Positions 46,387-55,193 of a DNA stretch of 64,000 bases are shown piece by piece. The notes below the pieces were generated by a model. That model made no database searches. It saw only the letters and a program-made list of their open reading frames with translations, and was not told where the DNA came from. Source of the stretch: RGIG6919 sp045531905 (GTDB lineage Bacteria > Bacillota > Clostridia > Lachnospirales > Lachnospiraceae); assembly GCA_045531905.1 (NCBI GenBank), contig JAZSEY010000027.1, positions 1 to 64,000 on the forward strand, given 5' to 3'. A program made the position numbers and the translations under genes. Numbering within the stretch: position 1 is the stretch's first letter; every line of letters begins with the position of its first letter.

Positions 46387-47124
46387 ATGGAACAGAACTA
46401 TAAGATGATAATCAGCTATGATGGCACAAGATATCATGGCTGGGAACACAAGAAGGGATTAGATACCATTCAGGGTAAACTCAATCAGGTTCTTTCCAGA
46501 CTTTGTAACAAAGATATCAGTGTAATCGGTGCAGGCAGGACAGATGCGGGTGTTCATGCAAAAGCTATGGTGGCAAATGCAGTGTTGGACATCACACTTT
46601 CAGAGATGGAACTTCGTGATTACATGAATCGATATCTTCCAGAGGATATAGCAGTAGAAGAAGTGAGAATCGCATCAGAGCGATTTCATGCACGACATAA
46701 AGCAGTGGGCAAAACCTACTGCTATTCCTGTTTTTATGGGCCGGTAAAACCGATATTTCGCCGGAAGTATGTGACAATGCTGGAGTATGAACCGGATATA
46801 GAATTGATGAGACAGGCGGCAGCCTATCTGGTAGGCAAGCATGATTTTGCCAGTTTTTGTGGTAATCCCAAAATGAAAAAATCCACAGTGCGGGAAATTT
46901 ACAGTATTACCATAGAAGCAAGAAAAGGTTTTTTGTATATGCGCTTTCGGGGGTCTGGTTTTCTACAAAATATGGTGCGCATTATGGTTGGCACATTGTT
47001 GGAAGTTGGTAATGGAAAGCGTAAACCGGAAGAGATGCGGGACATTTTAGAAGGAAAGAGCAGAAGTCTGGCAGGGCCAACGGCTCCACCGCAGGGGTTA
47101 TGTTTGGAAGAAGTAGAATATTAA
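46387..47124 (+). CDS. truA: tRNA pseudouridine synthase A
   Basis: Makes pseudouridine 38-40 in tRNA anticodon arms. 245 residues. Catalytic Asp in GAGRTDAGVHA (about residue 52). SYDGTRYHGWE, ASERFHARHKAVGKTYCY, FRGSGFLQNMVRIMVGTLLEVG and GPTAPPQGLCL are family signatures. Last gene before the long inverted repeat and the shared terminator. Confidence 0.95.
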   Translation: MEQNYKMIISYDGTRYHGWEHKKGLDTIQGKLNQVLSRLCNKDISVIGAGRTDAGVHAKAMVANAVLDITLSEMELRDYMNRYLPEDIAVEEVRIASERFHARHKAVGKTYCYSCFYGPVKPIFRRKYVTMLEYEPDIELMRQAAAYLVGKHDFASFCGNPKMKKSTVREIYSITIEARKGFLYMRFRGSGFLQNMVRIMVGTLLEVGNGKRKPEEMRDILEGKSRSLAGPTAPPQGLCLEEVEY

Positions 47125-47126
47125 TG

Positions 47127-47543
47127 TGGAGTCATGTACCTAGCATTTTATTTGAATGAGAGATATATTGTGTATGTATACACATCATGGTATTTGTATC
47201 ATTAAGAATGTATAAGTGCGTGTTGTGTCATTTTTTAATTTCAAATCACACGCAAAACTTCAACACAGGGGACAATATTTGTTTGAGGCGTGCCTCAAAA
47301 TGCGTCAGCACTTATGGGGATATCACATAATAATGTGGTATCCCCATTACGTACTGCTACGCATTTTGGCGAGCGCAAGCGTCGCGCCGAAACAAATATC
47401 GTCCCCCTGTGTTGTTCGGACATTGCGCGTGATATGAAAAAATAACACATCAGCACTAACACATTCTAAATAATTCAAATAAGATGATGTTAAATACATG
47501 CACAATATATCTCTAAAAATAAAATGCTAGGTATACGACCTCG
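47127..47543. repeat. Long imperfect inverted repeat, about 415 bp, symmetric about 47330; no credible gene
   Basis: This is the only gene-free stretch over 300 bases that is not rRNA. Its two halves are reverse complements through at least seven blocks: 47137-47153/47517-47533 (17 bp perfect), 47159-47172/47501-47514 (14 bp perfect), 47205-47219/47453-47467, 47245-47255/47423-47433, 47262-47284/47390-47413, 47296-47305/47359-47368 (10 bp perfect) and the apex 47314-47328/47333-47347 with loop AATA. Each arm also has a small local hairpin at the same height (GAGGCGTGCCTC on the left; GGCG...CGCC on the right). As RNA or single-stranded DNA it would fold into one long branched hairpin. The short open frames here show no coding signs. 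Confidence 0.85.
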
Positions 47544-47554
47544 AAATAAAAAAA

Positions 47555-47579
47555 GGTATCGATTACTCGATACCTTTTT
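47555..47579. terminator. Bidirectional terminator between truA and tRNA-Leu
   Basis: GGTATCGA (47555-47562) with TCGATACC (47567-47574), TTAC loop, five T on the plus side and a run of A (T on the minus strand) before it. It can end both truA read-through and the minus-strand tRNA-Leu transcript. Confidence 0.9.
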
Positions 47580-47583
47580 AATA

Positions 47584-47668
47584 TGCGGGTGACGGGACTT
47601 GAACCCGTACGTCTGCAATAGACACCAGATCCTTAGTCTGGCCTGTCTGCCAATTCCAGCACACCCGC
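47584..47668 (-). tRNA. tRNA-Leu (anticodon AAG)
   Basis: Class II cloverleaf of 85 bases on the minus strand. Acceptor GCGGGTG/CACCCGC with A discriminator, anticodon stem CCAGA/TCTGG, loop CTAAGGA giving anticodon AAG, long variable arm and T-loop GGTTCAAGTCC. The 3' CCA is not encoded. A34 would need deamination to inosine to read CUC as well as CUU. Confidence 0.93.
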
Positions 47669-47688
47669 TTGCAAAAGCCTGCCTAAAT

Positions 47689-47717
47689 AAAATACCAAAT
47701 TATCGGGTGTCTGTCAA
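47689..47717 (-). promoter_or_regulatory. Promoter of tRNA-Leu
   Basis: On the minus strand: TTGACA (47717-47712), 17-bp spacer, TATTTT (47694-47689), about 20 bases before the tRNA 5' end. Confidence 0.8.
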
Positions 47718-47742
47718 TGCTTAATTTTAGTTTTTTGAAATT

Positions 47743-50013
47743 TTAGTTGTCTTTCTCGGATGTAGCGAGTAATTCGTTTAATTGCTCTTGTGTTTGACGA
47801 AGTTTGAGCTGAGTTCCTAACAAACGCGTAGTTAGGGTAAATAATTTTAAAATGTCCTCTGACCAACCTTGTTCTACATCCTTTGATGCCACAGAAAAGA
47901 ATCCTATGATTTTATTGTTGTGCTCGATCTTAGCAACTGCTAATTTGCAAATGTAACTTGGGTCTGGCACAGATTCTCTGTGAATCATAGTGATATTTCG
48001 AGTATCCTGTGTGTAGAAAATACTATTGTTACCTAAGTTATACAATTCTATAAATGGAGCAGCAGCTACACCTTGCTCTTTTCCTTTGGTGGAATCTAAA
48101 GGATTGCGATTCCATTGGTAAGAGCAGTTTAAGTGATTTTCGTCTGTACCAAATTCAAAGATACCAATCTTGTCAATTGGCAAGTTGTTTCCGAGTACTG
48201 CAAAAGCCTGTGAAACTGCGTTGTCGGTACTGTTTGCACGGTAGCAACCTTCAATTAAGGCATTTGATACTTCTTGGAATTTGTCAAGCTTAGTGGTTTC
48301 TCTTTGGTTTACGTATTCGTCACGCTCCATCTCGTCCATATAGAGAACGTTACAATTCTTGCCCTTTGCTTTTGCACGGTAGAGTGCAGTATCAGCGTGT
48401 TCTAATAATTGTTCATATGTCACACCGGTTTTGGCGGTTGCAATACCGATACTAAGAGTAACCTTTGGCTTTTCACCACCCTCTGGATATGCCTTTCTTA
48501 ATTTTTCAGCAATGATGTCCGCCTTTTCAGTTAGAATATTAGGGTCTAAAATATCCCTGAAATAAATCGCAAATTCGTCGCCGCCGATACGTCCAGGTAA
48601 ATCGTTGGCGGTCACCACAGATTTCATGGCATTGGCAATGTCTAAAATCGCTTCATCGCCCATTAAATGACCATAGGTATCATTGATGTTTTTGAAGTCA
48701 TCAATATCGATAATCATAAGTGCATCTGTTTTGGCAGCACTTAACATGGTGAGTGACTTTTTGATGAAGTGTTCGGTTGCAGCTTTGTTATATAACTCAG
48801 TTGCAGTGTCTAATTGTGATTTCTTTAACAATTTTTCCTGTTCCATCTTTTGTGCTTCTATATTCCGCAGTAAGCCGATGGATTTGATTTGGTTCTCATT
48901 TTCATCGTAAATCGCCGAAAAAGTTGCTGAGTACCAAGCGTAATTTCCACTTTTTTCTCTGATTTGGAATTCTTCGTGGCCGCTGACTGCCCCGCCAAAA
49001 ATGACTTGTACAAAATGATCAAAAGCCCCTCTTGTTTCCTTTGAAATGTAAGGAGTTGTCTCTGAGATGGCTCTTGGGTTCACAATGTATTGTGGAAAAT
49101 CAAAGCATTTTTGGTAACGATTAGCAAATTCCAAAGTGTCAGTTCCAAAGGAGTATTCAAAAGCGATTTCCTCAGAAATGTTGGATAATGTACGATACTG
49201 GTCCATGGCAATGCGAGCTGTGTTTTCAGCCTGCATAATAGGCGTAACGTCAAAAGAAATTAGATTTACAATACGGAAATTGTTCTCCATTTCGCCGGAA
49301 AAACTGCCAACAACATGAATCCATTTGATACTTCCGTCTTTACATCTGATACGACAATCAACTTGTGAATTGTTGTGTTCTGTGATATCTGCAACTTGAT
49401 TGATAACTTGGGCCAAATCTTTGTTATATATAACTTCAAGTACGTTGCCGTCAAATGTGTCATGCCACTCTTCTTTGGTATAACCTGCAAGTTGGTAGAA
49501 TGTATCATTTGCCCAAAGTAAAGAGAGTTGGTGGTTTAATAAATGCTTACTGATACCACAGCCCATATTCATGGCAAACCCTTCTAAGTCAGAAGAGGTT
49601 TGTACTCTGTTTGTGTGTTTGGTTTTCGTTGGGGAATATTCTTCTACTGTGCATTTTAATACAGACAGATTATTGTCTAATTGATAATACACACCAATCA
49701 TTTGCACCATAAGAAAAGAACCATCCATTTTTTTGAACTGACAGAGCAAACGAACCTCATTGGATATGCCCAATTGCGTTGAAATTTCAGAATAGACTGT
49801 TTCCGCTTCTTGTGGATGGATGAAAGTTGCCAATACAGCATTAGACAAAGCGTCGCGATTGTATCCTGTTAATGCGTAGAAAGCAGGATCACCTTCCAAA
49901 TATTGGAAAGGGGCTTCTGCGCCAATAACAAAAGTACCAATCTGTAATGGTCTTGTAAACTGAGCAGTACTATATTGATTTAGAGATGCAGTATCTCCTG
50001 TGTGTGAATTCAT
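47743..50013 (-). CDS. PAS-PAS-PAS-GGDEF-GAF diguanylate cyclase
   Basis: 756 residues, soluble. The ATG at 50013 is preferred because AGGGGG lies 6 bases upstream; 50043 would add ten residues. Three PAS-like domains occupy about 1-385 (FYQLAGYTKEEWHD and SGNYAWYSATFSAIYDENENQ are recognisable). The GGDEF domain (about 400-565) has an intact active site RIGGDEFA, with DIDDFKNINDTYGH for Mg/GTP. The inhibitory RxxD site is absent (TAND at that position). A GAF-like domain fills about 590-735, ending in a coiled tail. It is expected to synthesise c-di-GMP in response to ligands of the PAS or GAF domains. Confidence 0.9.
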   Translation of the reverse strand: MNSHTGDTASLNQYSTAQFTRPLQIGTFVIGAEAPFQYLEGDPAFYALTGYNRDALSNAVLATFIHPQEAETVYSEISTQLGISNEVRLLCQFKKMDGSFLMVQMIGVYYQLDNNLSVLKCTVEEYSPTKTKHTNRVQTSSDLEGFAMNMGCGISKHLLNHQLSLLWANDTFYQLAGYTKEEWHDTFDGNVLEVIYNKDLAQVINQVADITEHNNSQVDCRIRCKDGSIKWIHVVGSFSGEMENNFRIVNLISFDVTPIMQAENTARIAMDQYRTLSNISEEIAFEYSFGTDTLEFANRYQKCFDFPQYIVNPRAISETTPYISKETRGAFDHFVQVIFGGAVSGHEEFQIREKSGNYAWYSATFSAIYDENENQIKSIGLLRNIEAQKMEQEKLLKKSQLDTATELYNKAATEHFIKKSLTMLSAAKTDALMIIDIDDFKNINDTYGHLMGDEAILDIANAMKSVVTANDLPGRIGGDEFAIYFRDILDPNILTEKADIIAEKLRKAYPEGGEKPKVTLSIGIATAKTGVTYEQLLEHADTALYRAKAKGKNCNVLYMDEMERDEYVNQRETTKLDKFQEVSNALIEGCYRANSTDNAVSQAFAVLGNNLPIDKIGIFEFGTDENHLNCSYQWNRNPLDSTKGKEQGVAAAPFIELYNLGNNSIFYTQDTRNITMIHRESVPDPSYICKLAVAKIEHNNKIIGFFSVASKDVEQGWSEDILKLFTLTTRLLGTQLKLRQTQEQLNELLATSEKDN

Positions 50014-50165
50014 GGTGTTCCCCCTAAAAATATTTGTATTCATTATAGTACATTTTTTGTTTTTTGGAAATACATTTCTATGGTTTTCATTTACAGTAAA
50101 TAGTGGAGTGTGGTATATTAATCTAGATACATTATAGATAAAATGTATGGAGGGGTATAAGAATT

Positions 50166-51179
50166 ATGAGTGATACATGTCAGTATAAAAAATTGATCGA
50201 CCTGCTGAGAGGTCACCGTGTGTTTATTCAGACGCATAATTTTCCGGATCCTGATGCGTTAGCAAGTGCACAGGGACTAAAGGTGTTTTTGCGGGCACAT
50301 GGTATTGATAGTGTTATCTGTTATGAGGGAAACATTGAGAAGATTAGTACCCGTAAAATGATAGATAAGTTTGAGATTGAAGCATTTCACATTCAGGATA
50401 TCCATGATATGTCAAAGGATGACTACATTGTTGCTGTGGATGCACAGAAGTATAATTCCAACATGACAGATTTTATTGGTGATGAAGTAGCTTGTATCGA
50501 TCATCATCCGACGATGATAGCTTGTTATTATCAGTATAAGGATATACGAATTGTCGGTGCTTGCGCTACCTTGATTGCACAGTATTTTGCTGAGAGTGGT
50601 ACTGCGATGGATACCACTACTGCAACGATGTTGTTATATGGTATCAAGATGGATACAGATTCTTTTACCAGAGGTGTTACGGAATTAGACATCGAGATGT
50701 TTGCCTATCTGCATAAATTGGCAAATGACAGAGTGATTCGGGAATTATACAATAACAATATGGAAATCGAAGATTTGCATGCATATGGCGAGGCTATTAG
50801 GAATATTCGTATTTATGATGACATTGGATTTGCCAATATATCATTTGATTGTCCGGATGCGTTGATTGCTATGATTTCTGATTTTATATTAGCATTAGAT
50901 GTGGTGGAATTTGCCGTTGTTTATGCTGTGCGGGACGGTGGTTTGAAGTTTTCTGTGCGAAATGAGAATCAAAAGTATCATGCTGGTGATTTGACGGCAA
51001 AAGCATTAAAGGATATTGGTGGCGGTGGTGGACACTATGCCATGGCAGGTGGTATGGTGCCTGCGGAATATATGGATGAATTGGAGCCGGATGTGGAAGG
51101 CTCTGTTCGAAATCGGTTTTTAGATGCAATTGAAGAGATGAAAAAAGAGCAGGAACATGAAGCTAAAACGGATAATTAG
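50166..51179 (+). CDS. DHH-family phosphoesterase (NrnA/RecJ-like)
   Basis: 337 residues. DHH domain: HNFPDPDALASA, AVDAQ and CIDHHPT with the DHH triad. DHHA1 domain: GGGGHYAMAGG (about residue 285). Relatives include NrnA (nanoRNase/pAp phosphatase) and DisA-linked GdpP-type enzymes. A role in finishing cyclic-dinucleotide breakdown (pGpG to GMP) would suit the many c-di-GMP enzymes here, but is inference. Confidence 0.88.
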   Translation: MSDTCQYKKLIDLLRGHRVFIQTHNFPDPDALASAQGLKVFLRAHGIDSVICYEGNIEKISTRKMIDKFEIEAFHIQDIHDMSKDDYIVAVDAQKYNSNMTDFIGDEVACIDHHPTMIACYYQYKDIRIVGACATLIAQYFAESGTAMDTTTATMLLYGIKMDTDSFTRGVTELDIEMFAYLHKLANDRVIRELYNNNMEIEDLHAYGEAIRNIRIYDDIGFANISFDCPDALIAMISDFILALDVVEFAVVYAVRDGGLKFSVRNENQKYHAGDLTAKALKDIGGGGGHYAMAGGMVPAEYMDELEPDVEGSVRNRFLDAIEEMKKEQEHEAKTDN

Positions 51180-51795
51180 AAAACTGATGAAACTGCTGAC
51201 ACTCATTTCGTTTGTGATATTGGTGCAGACGATGGCAGTAGTGGGGGCATTCCATTTTGTGGAGCCTTTTGAATTTTGTTATGCAAAAGATGAAGAGGTG
51301 CAGAATAATGGCTTGTCCAAGGCGGAGACAAAGGCGGAATATTACAATTTTAAAATGACGGTGCTGTCAGATGAAGAAGATGTGAACTTGCCGGTGGATG
51401 ATGTCGCCAAAGAGTTGCAGCGGATACAAAAATGGGCGTATACGGCAATGGTTGTGTGCTTTGTGCTTTGCGTATGCCTGGCAATTTACTGGCTACGGGG
51501 GAGACATTATACCTTCTTAAAAGACCTGGTGATAGGTTCTTTGATTACGCCATTTTTGTTTGTTGCTTTAGGGGTATTGTTTGACAGACAGTTGGTTTGG
51601 CGACTGGCGTTGGCAGTGTTTGGCAATCGTTATGAAATGTTGTTTGGCGAGAATGCATCGCTTTTGCTGGTGTTGCCGGATGGCGTATTCTTATGTCATT
51701 TTTTGGTATATGTTTTGATTTGGGTATGTATGACCATAAGTGCATATTTGGTATATCGAACAAAACGCAAGCACAGAAAACCACATGAGTTTTAA
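51157..51795 (+). CDS. Four-helix membrane protein, possibly DUF1461 family
   Basis: 212 residues with hydrophobic segments near 12-34, 94-112, 120-143 and 170-198. The late segment (MLFGENASLLLVLPDGVF) resembles the DUF1461/TIGR01906 signature (FF..DSWLL...LPE.FF) only loosely. It overlaps the DHH gene by 23 bases, so the two are translationally coupled. The function is unknown. Confidence 0.55.
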   Translation: MKLKRIIRKLMKLLTLISFVILVQTMAVVGAFHFVEPFEFCYAKDEEVQNNGLSKAETKAEYYNFKMTVLSDEEDVNLPVDDVAKELQRIQKWAYTAMVVCFVLCVCLAIYWLRGRHYTFLKDLVIGSLITPFLFVALGVLFDRQLVWRLALAVFGNRYEMLFGENASLLLVLPDGVFLCHFLVYVLIWVCMTISAYLVYRTKRKHRKPHEF

Positions 51796-51895
51796 AGAAA
51801 ACGGACAGTCTTTTGGAAGTTGTTTATTGAAAGAATGTCTGTTGTAGTGTATGATAAAAATAGTGTTAAGTAGTACATAACAAAGGGGTAAGAGT

Positions 51896-54118
51896 ATGAA
51901 TGCAAAGTTAGAACAATGGATGAATTGGGTTTTGTATGATCAACTGGTAAGTGGTTCTATTAATGCGCCAAAGCATTTGCTGGGTAATCACGAATATGGC
52001 AAGGGGCAGGTGATTACTGTCTATAAGCCATATGCCACCAGTGTTAAGATTACATCTCCTACAGGTAAGAATGAATATGAGTTAGAGCCTGTTGGCGAGC
52101 ATGGAGTGTTTGGTATTTATCTGCCAAAGCAGATATTTAAGGGAACAAAGTATCGTGTCATTACGACATATCAGGATGGTACAACTGTGGATACATCAGA
52201 TGGCTATAGTTTTCCTGCTATGATTACTGATTTTGATAAGTATTGCTTCTCGGAGGGAGCGCACTTTGATATTTTTGATAAGCTTGGTGCACATCCGATG
52301 AAGATTGATGGTGTGTCGGGAACTTATTTTGCCGTTTGGGCACCACATGCAAAGAGAGTCAGTGTAGTTGGTGACTTCAATATGTGGGATGGCAAGCTGA
52401 ATCAGATGCAGATTTTGCCAGATTGTGGTATCTATGAGTTATTTATTCCCGATGTAGCTCCAGGTGCACTTTACAAGTTCGAGATTTTGACAAGATATGA
52501 TGAGGTTATTTTAAAGAGTGACCCATATGGAAATGCTTGCCAGTTCCGTCCTGAAACAGCGTCTGTGGTTGCAGATATCAACAGTTATAAGTGGAAGGAT
52601 AGTGCTTGGATAGAAAAGCGCAATACCAAGTCAAGAGAAGACAGAGAACGTTCTCCAATGTTGATTTATGAGATGCATCTTGGTTCTTGGAAAAAGGCTG
52701 TGGAAGACAGTGACAATGGCTATTATACCTACCGCGAGTTAGCCCCTATGGTGGCTTCTTATATCAAAGAGATGGGATATACCCATATCGAGCTTCTCGG
52801 TATTGCGGAGTACCCGTTTGATGGTTCCTGGGGATATCAGGTAACCGGATATTATGCACCAACCAGTCGTTATGGTTCGCCTGAGGACTTTATGTATTTT
52901 GTAGATCATATGCATAAGAATGGTATTCAGGTTATTTTGGACTGGGTACCTGCACATTTCCCAAGAGATGCACATGGTTTGGGAAGATTTGATGGTATGC
53001 CACTTTATGAGCATGCAGATCCAAAGAAGGGTGAGCATCCTGACTGGGGTACATATATTTTCGATTATGGTTATCCGCAGGTAGCAAACTTCCTGATTGC
53101 AAATGCATTGTTCTGGGTTGAGAAGTATCATATTGATGGTCTTCGTGTAGATGCGGTAGCATCTATGTTATATTTGGATTATGGTAAGCAGGATGGTCAG
53201 TGGTGTGCGAACAAGTTTGGTGGCAATGAGAATTTAGATGCGATTGACTTGCTCCAGAAACTGAATCATGTTATGGAAGAGAGAAATCCTGGTGCATATA
53301 TTATCGCTGAGGAATCAACAGCTTGGCCTAATGTAACCAATTTCAACGGCAATGGATTAGGATTTTCATTTAAGTGGAATATGGGTTGGATGAATGACTT
53401 CTTAGAGTACATGAAGTTGGATCCATATTTCAGACAATTTAATCATAACAGACTTACCTTTAGTTTGATGTATGCATACTCAGAGAAGTTCGTCTTAGTT
53501 ATTTCTCATGATGAGGTTGTTCATTTGAAGTGTTCTATGCTGAATAAGATGCCAGGTGATACATGGCAGAAGTATGCAAACTTAAAGACTGCGTATGGTT
53601 TTATGTATGGACATCCTGGTAAGAAACTGTTGTTCATGGGTCAGGAATTTGGTCAGGAGAGAGAATGGAGCGAGGCGAGAAGCCTGGATTGGTATTTGTT
53701 AGAAAACGATGAGCATAAGCAGTTACATGCATATGTGAAGGATTTGAATAAGCTCTATAACAAGTATTCAGCTCTTTATTATAATGATTATGACATCATG
53801 GGCTTTGAATGGATTAGCTGTGATGACAATGCAACCAGTGTTGTTTCCTTTATCAGACGTGGTGATTCTGCAGAGAATCAGTTGCTCTTTGTATGCAACT
53901 TCACACCAGTGGAGCATAAGGGATTCAAGGTTGGTGTTCCATGTGCAGGAAAGTATACAGAAGTATTGAACTCTGATGATACAAAGTACGGCGGAACAGG
54001 TATGACAAACAAAAAGGCTATTACAGCACAGAAAGAGAATATTAATAATAGAGAGTATTCTATAACGATGGATTTACCTCCATTGTCAACAGTGGTATTT
54101 AAATACGACTACAAATAA
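51896..54118 (+). CDS. glgB: 1,4-alpha-glucan branching enzyme
   Basis: Makes alpha-1,6 branches in glycogen. 740 residues. N-terminal CBM48 (about 140-225, YFAVWAPHAKRVSVVGDFN), then the GH13 barrel: DWVPAHFPRD, DGLRVDAVASM with the nucleophile Asp (about 415), IIAEEST with the acid/base Glu (about 469), ISHDEVVH with the third Asp (about 540), and a C-terminal beta domain. The ribosome site AAAGGGG is good. No other glg gene is nearby. Confidence 0.95.
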   Translation: MNAKLEQWMNWVLYDQLVSGSINAPKHLLGNHEYGKGQVITVYKPYATSVKITSPTGKNEYELEPVGEHGVFGIYLPKQIFKGTKYRVITTYQDGTTVDTSDGYSFPAMITDFDKYCFSEGAHFDIFDKLGAHPMKIDGVSGTYFAVWAPHAKRVSVVGDFNMWDGKLNQMQILPDCGIYELFIPDVAPGALYKFEILTRYDEVILKSDPYGNACQFRPETASVVADINSYKWKDSAWIEKRNTKSREDRERSPMLIYEMHLGSWKKAVEDSDNGYYTYRELAPMVASYIKEMGYTHIELLGIAEYPFDGSWGYQVTGYYAPTSRYGSPEDFMYFVDHMHKNGIQVILDWVPAHFPRDAHGLGRFDGMPLYEHADPKKGEHPDWGTYIFDYGYPQVANFLIANALFWVEKYHIDGLRVDAVASMLYLDYGKQDGQWCANKFGGNENLDAIDLLQKLNHVMEERNPGAYIIAEESTAWPNVTNFNGNGLGFSFKWNMGWMNDFLEYMKLDPYFRQFNHNRLTFSLMYAYSEKFVLVISHDEVVHLKCSMLNKMPGDTWQKYANLKTAYGFMYGHPGKKLLFMGQEFGQEREWSEARSLDWYLLENDEHKQLHAYVKDLNKLYNKYSALYYNDYDIMGFEWISCDDNATSVVSFIRRGDSAENQLLFVCNFTPVEHKGFKVGVPCAGKYTEVLNSDDTKYGGTGMTNKKAITAQKENINNREYSITMDLPPLSTVVFKYDYK

Positions 54119-54131
54119 ATAGTTACACAAG

Positions 54132-54199
54132 ACATCCGCAAGACAGTGCGTTACATCACAGAATGTGATATAATGTATATGATTTGCGGATGTTTTTTT
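54132..54199 (+). terminator. glgB terminator hairpin containing an extended -10 promoter in its loop
   Basis: ACATCCGCAA (54132-54141) pairs with TTGCGGATGT (54184-54193), followed by seven T. The 42-base loop contains TGATATAAT (54166-54174), an extended -10 box, which would drive the radical SAM gene. So glgB termination and the next promoter occupy the same 68 bases. Confidence 0.7.
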
Positions 54200-54223
54200 A
54201 TCAGGATTTGATTGGGTTTTAAT

Positions 54224-55138
54224 ATGAATTATTTGTCACTAAACACATATTTGCGAAACACATACGGAGAGAAGTTATATAGACTTTCTCTACAAGGGGG
54301 CATGACCTGTCCGAATCGGGATGGTACGCTAGGAACTGGTGGGTGCATTTTTTGTAGTGCTGGTGGTTCCGGTGAATTTGCTACCAGTGCAACATTGTCT
54401 ATTACCGAACAGATTGAATCAGCGAAGCAGCGAGTTGCTGATAAATTTAAGGGTCGTGGTTATATAGCATATTTCCAGTCTTATACCAACACATATGCGC
54501 CGGTGGAGTATTTGGAACAGATTTTTACGGAGGCGATTACACATCCGGATGTACGGATTCTTGCCATTGCTACCAGACCGGATTGTTTGGGTCCGGAAGT
54601 GTTGGATTTGTTAGACCGTTTACAGCGCATAAAGCCTGTCTGGATAGAATTAGGCTTGCAGACTGCAAGGGAAGAAACAGCAACCTACATTAGACGAGGA
54701 TATCCGTTGCAGGTGTTTGAAGAGGCGGTTGCGAATCTGCGCCGTTGCGGGATAGATGTGATTGTGCATTTGATATTGGGACTTCCAGGAGAGACAAGAG
54801 ATGATATGTTTGCGTCAGTAGACTATATCGGAGATCTGGATATACAAGGGGTGAAGTTGCAGTTGTTACATGTGCTACAGGGGACTGACCTTGAGAAAGA
54901 ATATGCAAATGGCAATGTGGAATTATTGGATATGGAAGAATATATTTCCATTGTTGGTGAATGTGTAGAGCATTTACCGGAGCATGTGGTGATTCATCGT
55001 TTGACTGGGGATGGTGATAAAAGGTTGCTGGTGGCACCCCAATGGAGTGCAGACAAAAAGCGAGTGATGAATGCAATGCAAAGATATTTTAGGGAACAGG
55101 ACATTGTTCAAGGATGTAAGAAAATTGCTATGCAATAA
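54224..55138 (+). CDS. TIGR01212-family radical SAM protein
   Basis: 304 residues from the ATG at 54224; a TTG at 54212 with AGGA 5 bases upstream is an alternative adding four residues. The SAM cluster is CPNRDGTLGTGGCIFC, in the unusual spacing of this family. AYFQSYTNTYAP, RPDCLG, ELGLQTA and GLPGETRDDMF are also diagnostic. Members relate to the Elp3/YhcC group; substrate unknown. Confidence 0.88.
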   Translation: MNYLSLNTYLRNTYGEKLYRLSLQGGMTCPNRDGTLGTGGCIFCSAGGSGEFATSATLSITEQIESAKQRVADKFKGRGYIAYFQSYTNTYAPVEYLEQIFTEAITHPDVRILAIATRPDCLGPEVLDLLDRLQRIKPVWIELGLQTAREETATYIRRGYPLQVFEEAVANLRRCGIDVIVHLILGLPGETRDDMFASVDYIGDLDIQGVKLQLLHVLQGTDLEKEYANGNVELLDMEEYISIVGECVEHLPEHVVIHRLTGDGDKRLLVAPQWSADKKRVMNAMQRYFREQDIVQGCKKIAMQ

Positions 55139-55193
55139 AAATGATGTGTGGTATCATTAACTATACTTTAGACAGCAAAGGGGTGAACTTGAT

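Noticed and set aside
47216..47437. A 73-codon frame inside the long inverted repeat
   Set aside because: Composition and lack of a ribosome site suggest chance; the paired structure explains the sequence better.
47127..47543. Retron msd, integron attC site, or simple terminator
   Set aside because: No reverse transcriptase or integrase is near, the length is far beyond attC sites, and the T-run terminator is a separate hairpin at 47555.
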